The notes beneath the pieces are model-generated. The model did not search any database, was not told the DNA's origin, and saw only the letters and a program-made list of their open reading frames with translations. From Lucifuga dentata (Eukaryota; Chordata; Actinopteri; Ophidiiformes; Bythitidae): a stretch of 64,000 bases of DNA. Every line of letters starts with the position of its first letter. The first letter of the stretch is position 1. This document shows positions 12,101-22,641 of the stretch, piece by piece. The DNA lies in NCBI GenBank assembly GCA_014773175.1, contig VXCM01001273.1, positions 1-64,000 on the forward strand, in the 5' to 3' direction. The position numbers and the translations under genes are program-made.

Positions 12101-13523
12101 TGCTGAAGTGGAGCAACAAAAAGCTGTTGCCTTTGCTTCTGGAGAATGACAACTACAGCAAAGACAGGACTCGACAGATTCGCAAAGATGACAAAATCAT
12201 AAGGTGAGTATACTTAGCAGGTTAATGCTAAGTATACTTAGCAGGACATCATGAGAATGTCCTGCAATGCCAAAGCTGACATGTCTCTTTGTGCTGCTTT
12301 GCAGTTACAGTCGTGATGAGGTGCAGCAGCAGCAAGCGGAGGTTCTCTACTATAGCTTGGAGAAAGGCAACATTGTCCCACAGATCAAACACAACCCTTG
12401 GAGTCTCAAATGTCACCAACAGCACTTACAGAGGATGAAGGAGAATTCAAAGCACCGTAATCAATACAGTATCCTTTTCTGCTGTTACTACGTCTGAGTG
12501 TGCAGCCCAGTGCACGTGCTCATGTTTGTGAAATGCATGAAATGTTCGAGTAATTGGTCGTTGTTGCTATAATAAGGACGTATGCACTGTGTGCTTGTTT
12601 GTAGCCTGTTGTTGTCACACGATCCTTGACCCTATCACAGAGTTCATCCTGTTGGAGAACCTAACATGGCTATATGCAGTGCCATGTGTGTTAGACCTGA
12701 AGATGGGAACACGCCAGCATGGGGATGATGCATCAGAGGAAAAGAAAGCCAATCAGATTCGCAAATGTCAACAGAGCACATCTGCGTCTGTTGGAGTTCG
12801 TCTTTGTGGCATGCAGGTATGATATGCGATATAATACAAGTCGTGTGCACAGAGATTAGTGGTGTCTTTATATGTGGAGCTGAAATTCTCATGTTTGTGT
12901 GTGTGTGTGTGTGCCCTCTGCAGGTGTACCAGTCGGATTCTGGCCAGCTGATGTTCATGAATAAATACCAAGGCCGTAAGCTGACTCTCACAGGCTTCAA
13001 GGAGGCCCTCTTTCAGTTTTTTCACAATGGTCGCCGCCTGCGCCGAGAACTTCTGTCCCCCGTGCTGCGCAGACTCCGCGAAATGCAAGCTGCCCTGGAG
13101 TCCTGTGAGTCCTACCGCTTCTACTCCAGCTCCCTGCTCATCATCTATGATGGAGAACTCCCCAGAACTCCCACAAGACCGAGACACCGCGGGGGTGAAG
13201 ATGGCGATGAGGATGAGCCGTCAGACGAAGACGAGGAGGAGGAAGAGGATGGGGCCTTTGGTTTTCCGCATTCCTCGTCAGCATCTGGCAGCGCTGGCAT
13301 GGCAGGAGGAAGCAGCAACAGCAGCGGCAGTCGCTCGTCCCTCAGCACAGGAGAAATGAGCAGCCCCGCAGTGGATGTGCGTATGATTGACTTTGCCCAC
13401 ACCACCTGTAAGCACTATGGAGAAGACAGCGTCGTCCATGAAGGCCAGGACAGCGGCTTTATTTTTGGCCTCCAGAACCTGATCACCATTATCTCTCAGC
13501 TGGAGGATCACAGCGCTGACTGA
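9144..13523 (+). CDS. ip6k2: Inositol hexakisphosphate kinase 2, five coding exons
   Basis: Coding exons are 9144-9424 (containing a 67-nt assembly insertion), 11972-12203, 12305-12468, 12641-12816 and 12924-13523. With the duplicated 66 nt and the N ignored, phases agree and the product is 461 aa (human IP6K2 is about 426). The family phosphorylates InsP6 to the pyrophosphate InsP7 using ATP, in nucleus and cytoplasm. Visible hallmarks are the N-terminal [17 protein letters not shown] block, the inositol-binding PxxxDxKxG motif (PCVLDLKMG, residues 218-226, at 12682-12708), the SSLLIIYDG segment and the metal-binding IDFAH (D418). The start MSPAL and the GQLMFMNKY stretch favour IP6K2 over IP6K1 and IP6K3. 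Exon 5 carries an acidic Asp/Glu run and a Ser-rich linker, which accounts for the extra length. The ATG has A at -3. Teleost a/b paralogue status is unresolved. Confidence 0.93.
9180..9312 (+). repeat. 66-bp exact duplication around a single N (assembly artefact)
   Basis: Bases 9180-9245 and 9247-9312 are identical and separated by one N. Both copies encode the same part of ip6k2 exon 1 (GSPYPGKG to GGHS). The extra 67 nt is not a multiple of three and breaks the reading frame. This is what two overlapping contig ends look like when joined by a placeholder instead of being merged. Confidence 0.93.
9425..11971 (+). other. ip6k2 intron 1
   Basis: The donor is aaag|gtaag at 9424/9425, and the acceptor is a CT-rich tract ending ttag at 11971. 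The intron holds poly-T, a CA-rich microsatellite (about 11256-11310), and N joins at 11246 and 11427. The N at 11427 is flanked by an exact 64-bp duplication. I see no coding exon. Confidence 0.8.
11363..11491. repeat. 64-bp exact duplication around a single N (assembly artefact)
   Basis: Bases 11363-11426 and 11428-11491 are identical and separated by one N. This is the same signature as in ip6k2 coding exon 1, here harmless because it lies in intron 1. Confidence 0.93.
12207..12265 (+). repeat. Two adjacent hairpins at the ip6k2 exon-2 donor
   Basis: Arms 12207-12219 (agtatacttagca) and 12226-12238 (its reverse complement) flank a 6-nt spacer. The left arm begins at donor position +4, since the intron starts at 12204. 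A second stem follows, with arms 12241-12249 and 12257-12265 around catgaga. Together they occupy much of a 101-nt intron. The segment agtatacttagcagg also occurs twice as a direct repeat. Confidence 0.85.
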
Positions 13524-14626
13524 GGCTGGACTGGAGCCAGTGTGTGCTCTGAAGTTCAAACATGGGAGTAGCTCACTGAGCTGGAGTCCTGTTTGTGCAA
13601 AGGTGTGTTGTCCTGCAGGGGGTCTGACTCTCCTCTGCTTGGAGAGAAGCTTGGACTCCTGTTGGACAGGGGGAGGAACCGTGTGGCTGTTCCTGTGTTC
13701 TCCCTTACTCGCCAGGGGATGGGGCTGCCTGTGCCCTTATTTGCACTTTCCTCGTTTCTGAGACTGCTCCTTTTCTTGGTTATACACGATAGGAGAAACT
13801 GTAAAAGACTGAGGTCTCTTAACAGACGCAGAGACTCCGTAGCATCCTTGAACGCTCCTCCTCTTCTCCTGTGGTACACATCAGTTCCATTACCGTTAGT
13901 TCTCTCTAAGAGAGACAGCGAGGCAGAGAATTTTTAACCTGAAGTGTAGTTGTTAGAGCCTGTCTTGGTGCTTTTCCTGTGACATCACATGAGGATTTTG
14001 ATGAAGTTTGGACTGCCCCAACAGCACAACACTTATTACTGGGGGAGTTGACTGTACGAGCTGACCTTGGCTGGCTAGGTCAGCAGCCTTGTAGCAATCA
14101 ATAGCTTAAGCTTCTAAATAGAGATGTTTTGTTGTTTTGAAGTCTGTTCAGACCAGTAACAGACATGTTTTGTGTGTCCACTGGACACTTACTTTGCAGC
14201 ATTGATTTTTGGTGGAAGAACAAGATTACTTTGGTGCAAAAGAAGAAGGGATTTGCCTTTTTTCTACCATTGTTCTCCCCTATACTTATTTTGCCTATAA
14301 ATGAAAGACATTTTGAAAGGGGATTGCAAGGGGATAAGATCCTTGTTTTGTTACTGTTTTTCTCTGATTTATTCCTCTTCATTCCTGAAACTTTGACTAA
14401 AAAGAGAATATATTGATTAAAAACACTAGCTTCAAAGACTATATAGAGACTATTTATTTGAAATGTTTGTTTAAAATAAAAATGGGGATGAACTACATTC
14501 CATATTGCCACTCTGTTCTGTTCCGATACTGAATTTGATTACAATTTTGTTATTGCAAGAGCAAATACCTCTCTTGTATACCTGTGTGTTAAGTGTCTTG
14601 GAAAATAAAGGCATTTCTTTATTGTT
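13524..14626 (+). other. ip6k2 3' UTR
   Basis: Non-coding sequence runs from the stop codon to the expected cleavage region. It ends with AATAAA at 14604-14609, followed after 17 nt by a 22-base A run. No other gene is visible in this stretch. Confidence 0.65.
14604..14609 (+). promoter_or_regulatory. ip6k2 polyadenylation signal
   Basis: This is a canonical AATAAA about 1.08 kb after the ip6k2 stop codon. A genomic run of 22 A (14627-14648) begins where a poly(A) tail would be expected. Confidence 0.65.
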
Positions 14627-15679
14627 AAAAAAAAAAAAAAAAAAAAAATGTCTGTCTTGAGTTCATTTGTATAGCTCACGTGATATTATAAATTGTGGAG
14701 ATGTGTTTGTGGACAGGAAGTCATGGCATGGGGTCCAGGGGAAAATGACACTTTGTGTTGTCACTTTTTGAGCAGGACGCTGCAGACCAGTGGAACAGCT
14801 GTAGAGAATGCTGTGGAGACAATATTATTGTTTATTATAGAGCATTTTAAATCCTGCTATGAGACATTCCACTGAGGTCCTTCACCTTATATAGGTACAG
14901 AACTAAAACGCAGCATTTAAAAAATTATAAGATTAAAAAAAATAAATCAATCAGTAAGAAACTGTTGCTGGAAAGAATTCTAGTTGTCTTGGAGGCAAAA
15001 ACATGTTTCTGGCATATCTGATTAAATGGATGGTGTATGGAGACGCTAAAGAAGTGTTTTAATTCATTTTACACTCACAACAGGGAGCAGAAAGCTGCAT
15101 GTGCTTGCTTTTTAGAAACTGATAGAGAATTTATTTTACTTGGTGAGCAGGAAACCAAGATGGACTTGATAGGTTTAGATGGATGTGGGCTCGAGCTTAT
15201 GTTGATCACAGTTGACACAGTTGTGGGTGAAATACAGAACCATTTATTTTGATAGCACTATAATAATGAGTGAGGATCACTTGGCATAGCGGTCTTGAAT
15301 ATCTTAAAACAGTTTCTATGCAGGTACAATGTGATTATGGCACTCTTCTGAATGTGTAATACACAAAATGTAGACAAAAATCAAGCAAGAATGTGTTCTA
15401 GGGGAACGGATTTGTGATATGGCGTTGTTTGCTTTCACATGTCACTGAGTAAATACAGATTGCAACCTCATTATGTGTGCGTCATACTGTAGCTGGAGAG
15501 TTCATTATGGAGCAGTGCAGTTGAGATTTTGATTCGGTTGCCATTCAGCAGCGATATCGGTGACTGCTCCGGGTTTCAGCATGTAATCTGCAATAGGATT
15601 ATACACTTCAAACTGGAAAGAGCTCTCCATGGTGCAAAGCAGGAAACACCATGCAGCAGCCTCAAATCAGCACTTTGTT

Positions 15680-15723
15680 AACATATGCACCCTGATCCCA
15701 ACAGTGATCAAGGTGCATATGTT
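15680..15723. repeat. 18-bp inverted repeat, 8-nt spacer, one mismatch
   Basis: The arms 15680-15697 and 15706-15723 match as reverse complements at 17 of 18 positions. They lie in intergenic DNA, about 1 kb beyond the end of ip6k2. Confidence 0.8.
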
Positions 15724-17032
15724 GCTTCAGTGTTGCTTCAAAAGCATCAGTTTTATAACCTAAATCAGACTTCCAGCACACTGAGCTGAGGTGGGTAAAT
15801 CCATGAAAAGATTGGCCGTGTGGAAAAAATGTGCAGAATGATGCTTCACCTTTCAGCAGCTGGCACACGTGCTTCACTCGGAGGGTGGAACAGAATTAAA
15901 CAGCTTGTTTGTAACAAAGACTAATTTTGTGCAACAGCCAAGTGATTGGTGGCAGATTCCTACATAATGTGTCAGGTTGGTTTAAGGTGGAAATGTTAAT
16001 CTTTTATAATAATAAAAAAAAATGGTATATTAGTGTGAAAATACATGTCACAATTTCAAAGTCATAGTAAATTTGCCCATTATTCAGCCCATTTTGTTAA
16101 TCTCTGATCTGTTAGGGGATGGGCTTGGTGATGGGAGGAAACTACATCATTAAAGGAAAGGGAGGGACAGCTAGGCAGTGAGATTAGAGTTAGAGTTTAG
16201 AATAGACTGCTCTGATAACATGAGGCACGGGATGTGATGGATTATCATTTCCTCTTTTCAGATTTAAAAATAACTCTTAAGTCCCTGTTTATCTGATGCC
16301 CGCTGTTAACAGATTTAGATGAATAGGCTATTGCAGCCTGACATAAGATTCAAGGTTGTTTATATGATTTTGACAATCCTACTCAAACAAATATTTTTAT
16401 ATAGGAAAGAAGATAGTACTCATTCCCTGTGCATTATTCAATTTACTAATTTATTTTGAGTGGTAAATTACTATGGAAACAACATCAGTAATTTTAGCAC
16501 TACTGTGGCTTGGCCTCATTGCTGATATACTCATCGTCAGGAATAGAACTAATGTCAGGAGAAGAGCAATTTTCCGAAGTAAAACAAAATCTCCTAAAAA
16601 GCATAATTTTAGGAGACTTGTTTCAATTTCTCTTATTTTAGAAAAAGAGCTACATCACTAATTAGCATGGAATAGGGCTTAAAGAGTTTGTGATATGACT
16701 GTGAATTACTGTAATATTAAGGATGATAGTAGTGGCTTAGCAATGAACTAAAAAAGGATTATAATGCCTGAATGACCTCAATAAGACCCAGGAATGTGAT
16801 GTAAGAACTGAATGCACGAGGCTTTTGGCATACATACTGTACATGAAAATACAATTGCAAGTGTGTGTGTGTGTGTGTGTGCTGCAAGGAGGCCAATAGT
16901 ACAAAAGGGCTGCCCGAGCACATAGTATGACAATCTTCACAGTTCAAAGGTTGTGGAAATGCTTATCTGATTGTCTGATGTCATTCTAGCTATCTGTGCT
17001 TATTGGCCTGATGGCTTTAAAAGGCATTCTGT

Positions 17033-17080
<48 letters not shown>

Positions 17081-17474
17081 CATTCAAAAAAGAAGTCACT
17101 TCTAGCAAAACAATTGTAAACAGGATGTGAAAAAGAGATCTGAATCTGAAGCACAATTGCTTTCCCTGTAGGAACCAGCACAGTGTGTAGTATATTAGTG
17201 TGTGTGAATATAACCCAGACAGAACTAGAAAGGCAGAGGGAGGTATGAGTTTAAGGCAACCTGTATTAAAAACTTTTGACCACATTCAATGAATAATCAA
17301 ATAAACAAAAAGTTATTATATTATCCCTGAGTTTCTCATCACTAGCAGACGTTTTCAGGAGGAACTATGAATATTTAAACTGTAGAGACTAAGAATTTGA
17401 GACCCTGCTACATGTCACGTGCACAGAGTATGATGACACAGGCAATTATGTAACCCTTGTTGTGAAGATTAACT

Positions 17475-17906
17475 TGTCATGATCTGTTCTTTGGTCACTT
17501 CCTGTTTTATTTTGTAGTCTTGGTTTTGTTGCTGTCTAGTTTGCTTTACTTCCGGTTTTTGTTTAGTTTCCCTCCAGTTTTCTCCATCACCTGTGTTCTA
17601 TCAGTTAATCACCTCTTCAGTATTTATACAACCCTGGGTTCCTTTGTTTTTGGCCAGATTGTCTTGTTTGCTGATTTGCCTGGTTAGTGTGTTTCTTGTC
17701 TCCTGGTTTTCCTGTCTTTATGTTTGTCGGTTTGTTTCTTTTATTTTGTCGCCGCCTGCCTTGTGAATTATCTGCCTGATTCCTGTAAGTTCATCCTGCC
17801 TCACTATCAGTAGTATTCTTGCTTGGACTGCAATTAAAGACTGTTTTTTCCACATACTCTGCCTGAGCCTGCATTTGGGTCCTCACTCCTGAACCCACCC
17901 GTGACA
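17475..17906 (+). mobile_element. Probable solo LTR of a retrotransposon
   Basis: The 432-bp block begins TGTCA and ends TGACA, a short terminal inverted repeat typical of LTRs. It contains a TATA-like tatttataca at 17621-17630 and an attaaa polyadenylation-like signal at 17833-17838. The end resembles fish Ty3/gypsy LTR tails (tttgggtcctcact, then cccgtgaca). The flanking pentamers taact and gaact match at 4 of 5, a possible eroded target duplication. No internal coding region adjoins it. Confidence 0.5.
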
Positions 17907-18369
17907 GAACTGTGGTTAATGGATCAATCAGACAGCTATAACCACCAGGTCTGACAGAGAAGCAGTTAAATGCTAGTTGAAGACTGGAGGTATTTAAGGT
18001 ATAATAAACTTGAACTCATTATCGTCTGTCTTGATTGCTGTTGGCACATTTTCATATCAGGCCAGTTAAATCATGCTTTGACCTTGCTGGCACTGTATTG
18101 ATATCACCTCCTTCACCTTTATAAATCTGTCACTTGCACGTCAGCTAAAACTCAAAGCCCTGATTCAGTTAGACAGATAGTGTAGGGCAGGAGAAATGAT
18201 GTTGACCTCAGTGGCAGATGTGGGTTACATTTATTGTATGGGGGGCCAAAGGTCAAAGTACAATTTTTTTTTTTTTTTTTTTTCAAGCTACTTTAAAACA
18301 CGAACCAAAGCAGCACAACAGTGGAAGTATCCATATTTCTTTAAATATTCATCTAACCTCATACGGTTA

Positions 18370-18560
18370 ATGCAAGGCAAGGCAAATTTACTTGTATAGC
18401 ACCATTCAAACACAAAGGCAATTCAAAGTGCTTTACACAAGGCAAATTTCATTAAAACAACACTTAGGAGACAATAAGAACAAAATAAATGTAAAGCAAC
18501 ATTTACAAGACAATGAGAAGGAAAATAAAATAAACTATAAAACAGAATAAGATAAGAGTT
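18370..18560. repeat. Dispersed fish repeat fragment
   Basis: The motif gcaaggcaaatttacttgta followed by tagcacc and then caattcaaagtgctttacac is a very common dispersed sequence in ray-finned fish. The A-rich remainder to about 18560 probably belongs to it. SINE or LINE-tail origin is not decided. Confidence 0.5.
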
Positions 18561-20260
18561 AACCAGATGGAGGGTTCTTGATCTTTGAGGATACACACTC
18601 TTGGCTAGGACTGAAAGAGAACTGGCCATGCAGCCATTATGTAACTTCTCAGTGTGTTCAACACTGTTTTGCTTTGTCCCTCACTTCATGCTGAGGACTT
18701 TTGCCTGGTCGTCAACAGCTGGCCTCACATTCTTATATAATCTTCCATCTATTTACCAAATCTACAAAAGATTACTGGCTTTTGAACAAATCACATTCTC
18801 TATGCCAAAATTCAAATATTGTAACTAATGTTAAGATAAATGGGAGTGAATAACTAATATTTAGTAGAAGGAAGGACTGGTGTGGGTGATGTTGAGAGCT
18901 CACTAACTCAGGGTCTGATTTAGTATCTGCTGCTGTCAAACTCAGAGGCCCTAATATCCTCTGTGAAGATAGTATTGAATTATACTGTGCATAACAGTGA
19001 GTGAGTGAATGCTGTGTGTGACTGAGTGAATTCTCTGTGTGGGCTGCAAGAGACTTCTGACCCGATCAAACGTCACAGAATAAGATGTGGAAAAAAAAAA
19101 TATTTGTATCTGCATTATAACATATACACAGTCATTCTCCCTGAGGCTATCACAGTGTTGTGTGTATATGTGCTTAAAATAATCCAGACAGGATGAGACA
19201 GGCAGAGAAAGCTATGAGCATAGTCTGAAATAATCTGATCTGGATTAAGCCTGTTGACTGCACTCCAGTTAAGGACTGTTAACTGCTGCAGGGCTCTGTT
19301 GTGGCTGTCGTTGCATCATATGCATTAGTCAGCGTTAGAAGGTCTCACTATGCTGTTAATTGAGTCTCTCTTTGGGTTGTTATTTCGTTGAAAGGTCCTT
19401 AGTTGCTGTGTAACACGCTCTCATTCATCAGTAGAAAAGCAAAACTACGTTATTGTCTACCTGTTAACTACATTCATTAAAATTATTTGCCACTTCATTT
19501 CTTATAAATGTTTTTTTTTTTTTANTTTTTTTTTTTTTTTTCAGATTGTTTTGCTGAAAGACAATGAGTTATGGAACTTCTTCACTGTTCCCTGTATGTT
19601 TTAGAATATTTTAGAAGATTTTCGTATGAACATTTTTGAGTGCTTTATTGCTTTTTTTTTTTTTTACCCNTTTTTTTTTTTTTTTACCCATATAAAGTAG
19701 CAGTTGGATACTCTGAATTCTTGTACAGTATATTACTGCTATCATCTCCAACCAACAAGAGACACTCCACTGGGATCATTTGCCGGTCATGTCTGTGTTT
19801 ATATTGAGACCAGAGAAGTCAGGGAACCTTTATACAGATTACATAAAACAGTTACACTGAGGTCGCACTGAGACCATCTGTTATAGTGAGATTAGCAGGA
19901 CAACAAACACAAAAACAGCAAACCCTGCCCCACGATACTCCTGGGTTTAAAAGTGCTATTTACAAAGCTTTATCTCTAACAGACACTCCAGCCATGCTTT
20001 CTCTGTAAAACCCTCATCTGCCTTTCACTCTCTGAGCTGAACCAAAGGTATATTGGCAATCACACACAGTTGGTTTTGACTGGCTAATTAATGGGTTTGG
20101 ATATGACATGACACACCTATAAGGGGAATGGTCAGACAAGCAGCTTTACTTTGAGTGGCTTTTCATCCGTTTTTGATGGACAGTTACAGAAATGCCACAG
20201 CTACTTTGAACTGAAGATCTGAGTTAATATCCTTCTAATGCTGTGATCTGATGTTTATGT

Positions 20261-20334
20261 AACCTGGGGCATTAGGCACTAGGACACAATGTTCTCGACT
20301 TAACCTGGGGTATTAAATCTAGGACACAATGTTC
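20261..20334. repeat. Short imperfect tandem duplication
   Basis: Units 20261-20294 and 20302-20334 share aacctggggyatta and ctaggacacaatgttc, with small differences between them and a 7-nt spacer. No function is suggested. Confidence 0.6.
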
Positions 20335-20430
20335 AGTCTGTCAGATCACTGCAGCAGATTATGGGGACAATTAAAGACCATGAAAACCAATTACCTTAAC
20401 CCCTGATGTTTAGTGCAGCAGATCTGCAGT

Positions 20431-20446
20431 GTGACATATATGTCAC
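20431..20446. repeat. 16-bp perfect palindrome
   Basis: gtgacatatatgtcac reads the same on both strands. A longer imperfect inverted pairing (atatgtcacca with tggtgacatat) extends it to about 20470. Confidence 0.8.
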
Positions 20447-21332
20447 CATGACATGTCGTGGTGACATATATTAGTACGTTGAGGGTCAACAAGAGATCAG
20501 AGCAGCTTCTGCAGCTCTGCAACCTCAGAGTGGTGAGGGCCATTAACAGTCATGTGGGTGATCACTCAACCACACTACATGCAACTAATCCAGGGTGTAA
20601 TGGAAACCAGTCATCAGAGGATTCATGACAGGATAAGAAGATATGATAGTATGGGACTGAGGGTGAAAAGTATAGATTTACAGAGACAGAGAGATGTAAA
20701 CAAGCATTGTTGAGTGTCATACTGTACCTTTATTCCAGAGAAGCAGTCAAAAAACTGGAGAAACGAAGACATTTGAGCAAGGAGTGAATTACTCAGCTGC
20801 AGTCTCATGGTGGTCTTGTGACTCTTCAACTTCCACACAGTTTCTTGTTAAATGCAAGCACTTATTGCCGCTCCTCCCCTCTGCTGACATATAGCAGCAA
20901 AAGTAGCATTATGCTGTTACAGCAAAACAACAGAATCCGGCCTTTAGGCGGTTTAGCTGGTTATAACATTTTCTCTGCAGTGTTTCCCAATCTTAATATG
21001 AATTTGTTGCTGTTTGTGACGGTTATGTATCACTAATTAAGGCACATATACTGTAATTAGAGTGAATATGAGCATTTTGATCTGACCATTGGAAACAGAG
21101 GAGAATATATGCAGTGATGGACCTCGTTTCAGTGAAGGGTGAGCTGTGGAACAAGTGGAAGTCACCTCTTGCATCAGTAGGTGTGAATACTCAAGTACAA
21201 TAAAAAGAATGAGATGACAATGAGAAAGGGTGGGAAGAAAGGGGATATGAATTGTAATTAAAGAACAATATAAGAAAGCATGGAACATTCCATTACATGG
21301 CATACACAAATGCTACTATGTAATATGTATGT

Positions 21333-21337
<5 letters not shown>

Positions 21338-21370
<33 letters not shown>
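21338..21370. repeat. (TG)n microsatellite
   Basis: This is an uninterrupted TG run of about 33 bp, followed closely by the 21403-21442 hairpin. Confidence 0.9.
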
Positions 21371-21374
<4 letters not shown>

Positions 21375-21402
21375 TATGTGCGTGTATGTATGTGTTCTGG
21401 CA

Positions 21403-21442
21403 TCTAGAACCTGTCTGACATGCTTGTCAGACAGGCTCTAGA
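21403..21442. repeat. 18-bp inverted repeat, 4-nt loop, one mismatch
   Basis: Arms 21403-21420 and 21425-21442 (tctagaacctgtctgaca and its near reverse complement) flank tgct. The stem is too short and too perfect to look like a microRNA precursor. Confidence 0.85.
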
Positions 21443-22190
21443 TAGACACTCACATACTGACACGTCAGCATTATTAAGGGCTCCACAGCTGTGGTAAAAT
21501 ATCCATATTTAAAGGCAAAAATCATCTTTAATTGCTATAAATGTAATGAAACACTTTACAGTGTTAATACTGCAAAATTAGACATTGTCAACACATAAGA
21601 TCTTTACATGTAATTGTGAAATGATACTGTAACATAAATATCAAATCAGGAACATTAATTTCAAATGTTGTACAAAGTGCCCAAAACCCTTCCACAACTT
21701 AGAATGGAACAAGAAGAAGTATGGAACTTTTATTCTGGGTTCTCAAGATCCTGTAAATAGACCCTTCATTTCATTCCAACATGCTGATGTTAAAAAAAAT
21801 CACAATAATAATAATCACAAAAGCCGCAGCTATATAAATTATATAATTACATAATAATAAATAAGAAGAGCTCATCAGATTGTTTTTCAGCTCAGCTTCC
21901 ACTGCATCTTAAAGTCGCAACTTTGCACTTAAAGTTATTTGTGCATTGCTTTCACCTCTTTGCTCTTCTGTGTAGGAACATTGGCAGGACACAGTCTTAG
22001 GTAAGGCTTTATTCTATACTGAATTATTGTTAATATGTGCAACGCAGTGGACACAGTGAACTGGGTTCTACTCTGACAGGTTTAGCTTTTTCTGTGCCTC
22101 ATTCAATGCAGTTCTCTTTTGTCAAGTGTGTGAGAAATCTCCCACCAATGGCCTGTTGCCTGATACTCTGTCAATTTTACTGCATTTTCT

Positions 22191-22192
22191 GA

Positions 22193-22240
<48 letters not shown>
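22191..22240. repeat. (GAAA)n microsatellite
   Basis: This is a pure tetranucleotide run of about 12 units in intergenic DNA. Confidence 0.92.
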
Positions 22241-22599
22241 ATCATAATAACCATGTATATACACCTACACATAATGACCTGTGTGGAAAACCTGACAGAC
22301 ATTTGACTGACACGGGTGTAACCAGTCACGTTAATGTTGGCTGCAATCCATTTAGGTGTATCAGGACCTGTTACATGTTTGTTTAATGACATGGTCACAC
22401 CTCAGTGGAATGGATCCACCATTAATGTTGTTAGTTACACCTGTATTTTCCTGCTACGACAAGTCAGTGCATCTGCTGTGGGAAAGGTTTATGCATAATG
22501 AAGTTTGAGGCAAAAACACTGAAGCCAGCTCATTTAGTTCCACTGCCTTTGTAAAGCTCTGTGGCACTACTTGACTACACCTTAGTGGTTGTCATGGAA

Positions 22600-22641
22600 A
22601 ACTCCATCACAACTTTCTTGCAAGAAAGTTGTGATGGAGTT
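22600..22641. repeat. 42-bp perfect palindrome with no spacer
   Basis: Arms 22600-22620 and 22621-22641 are exact reverse complements meeting at cttg|caag. Outside this block the symmetry stops at once (a on the left, g on the right). Confidence 0.92.

Noticed and set aside
12768..13405. Minus-strand open frames across ip6k2 exon 5
   Set aside because: They are antisense shadows of a GC-rich coding exon; the plus strand is clearly IP6K.
9144..13523. Assignment to IP6K1 or IP6K3
   Set aside because: The MSPAL start, [14 protein letters not shown] stretch and [12 protein letters not shown] end match IP6K2; IP6K1 and IP6K3 have different N-termini and a different residue pattern in exon 5.
21403..21442. 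microRNA hairpin
   Set aside because: The stem is only 18 bp with a 4-nt loop and almost no bulges, unlike a microRNA precursor. The same goes for 15680-15723 and 61492-61532.
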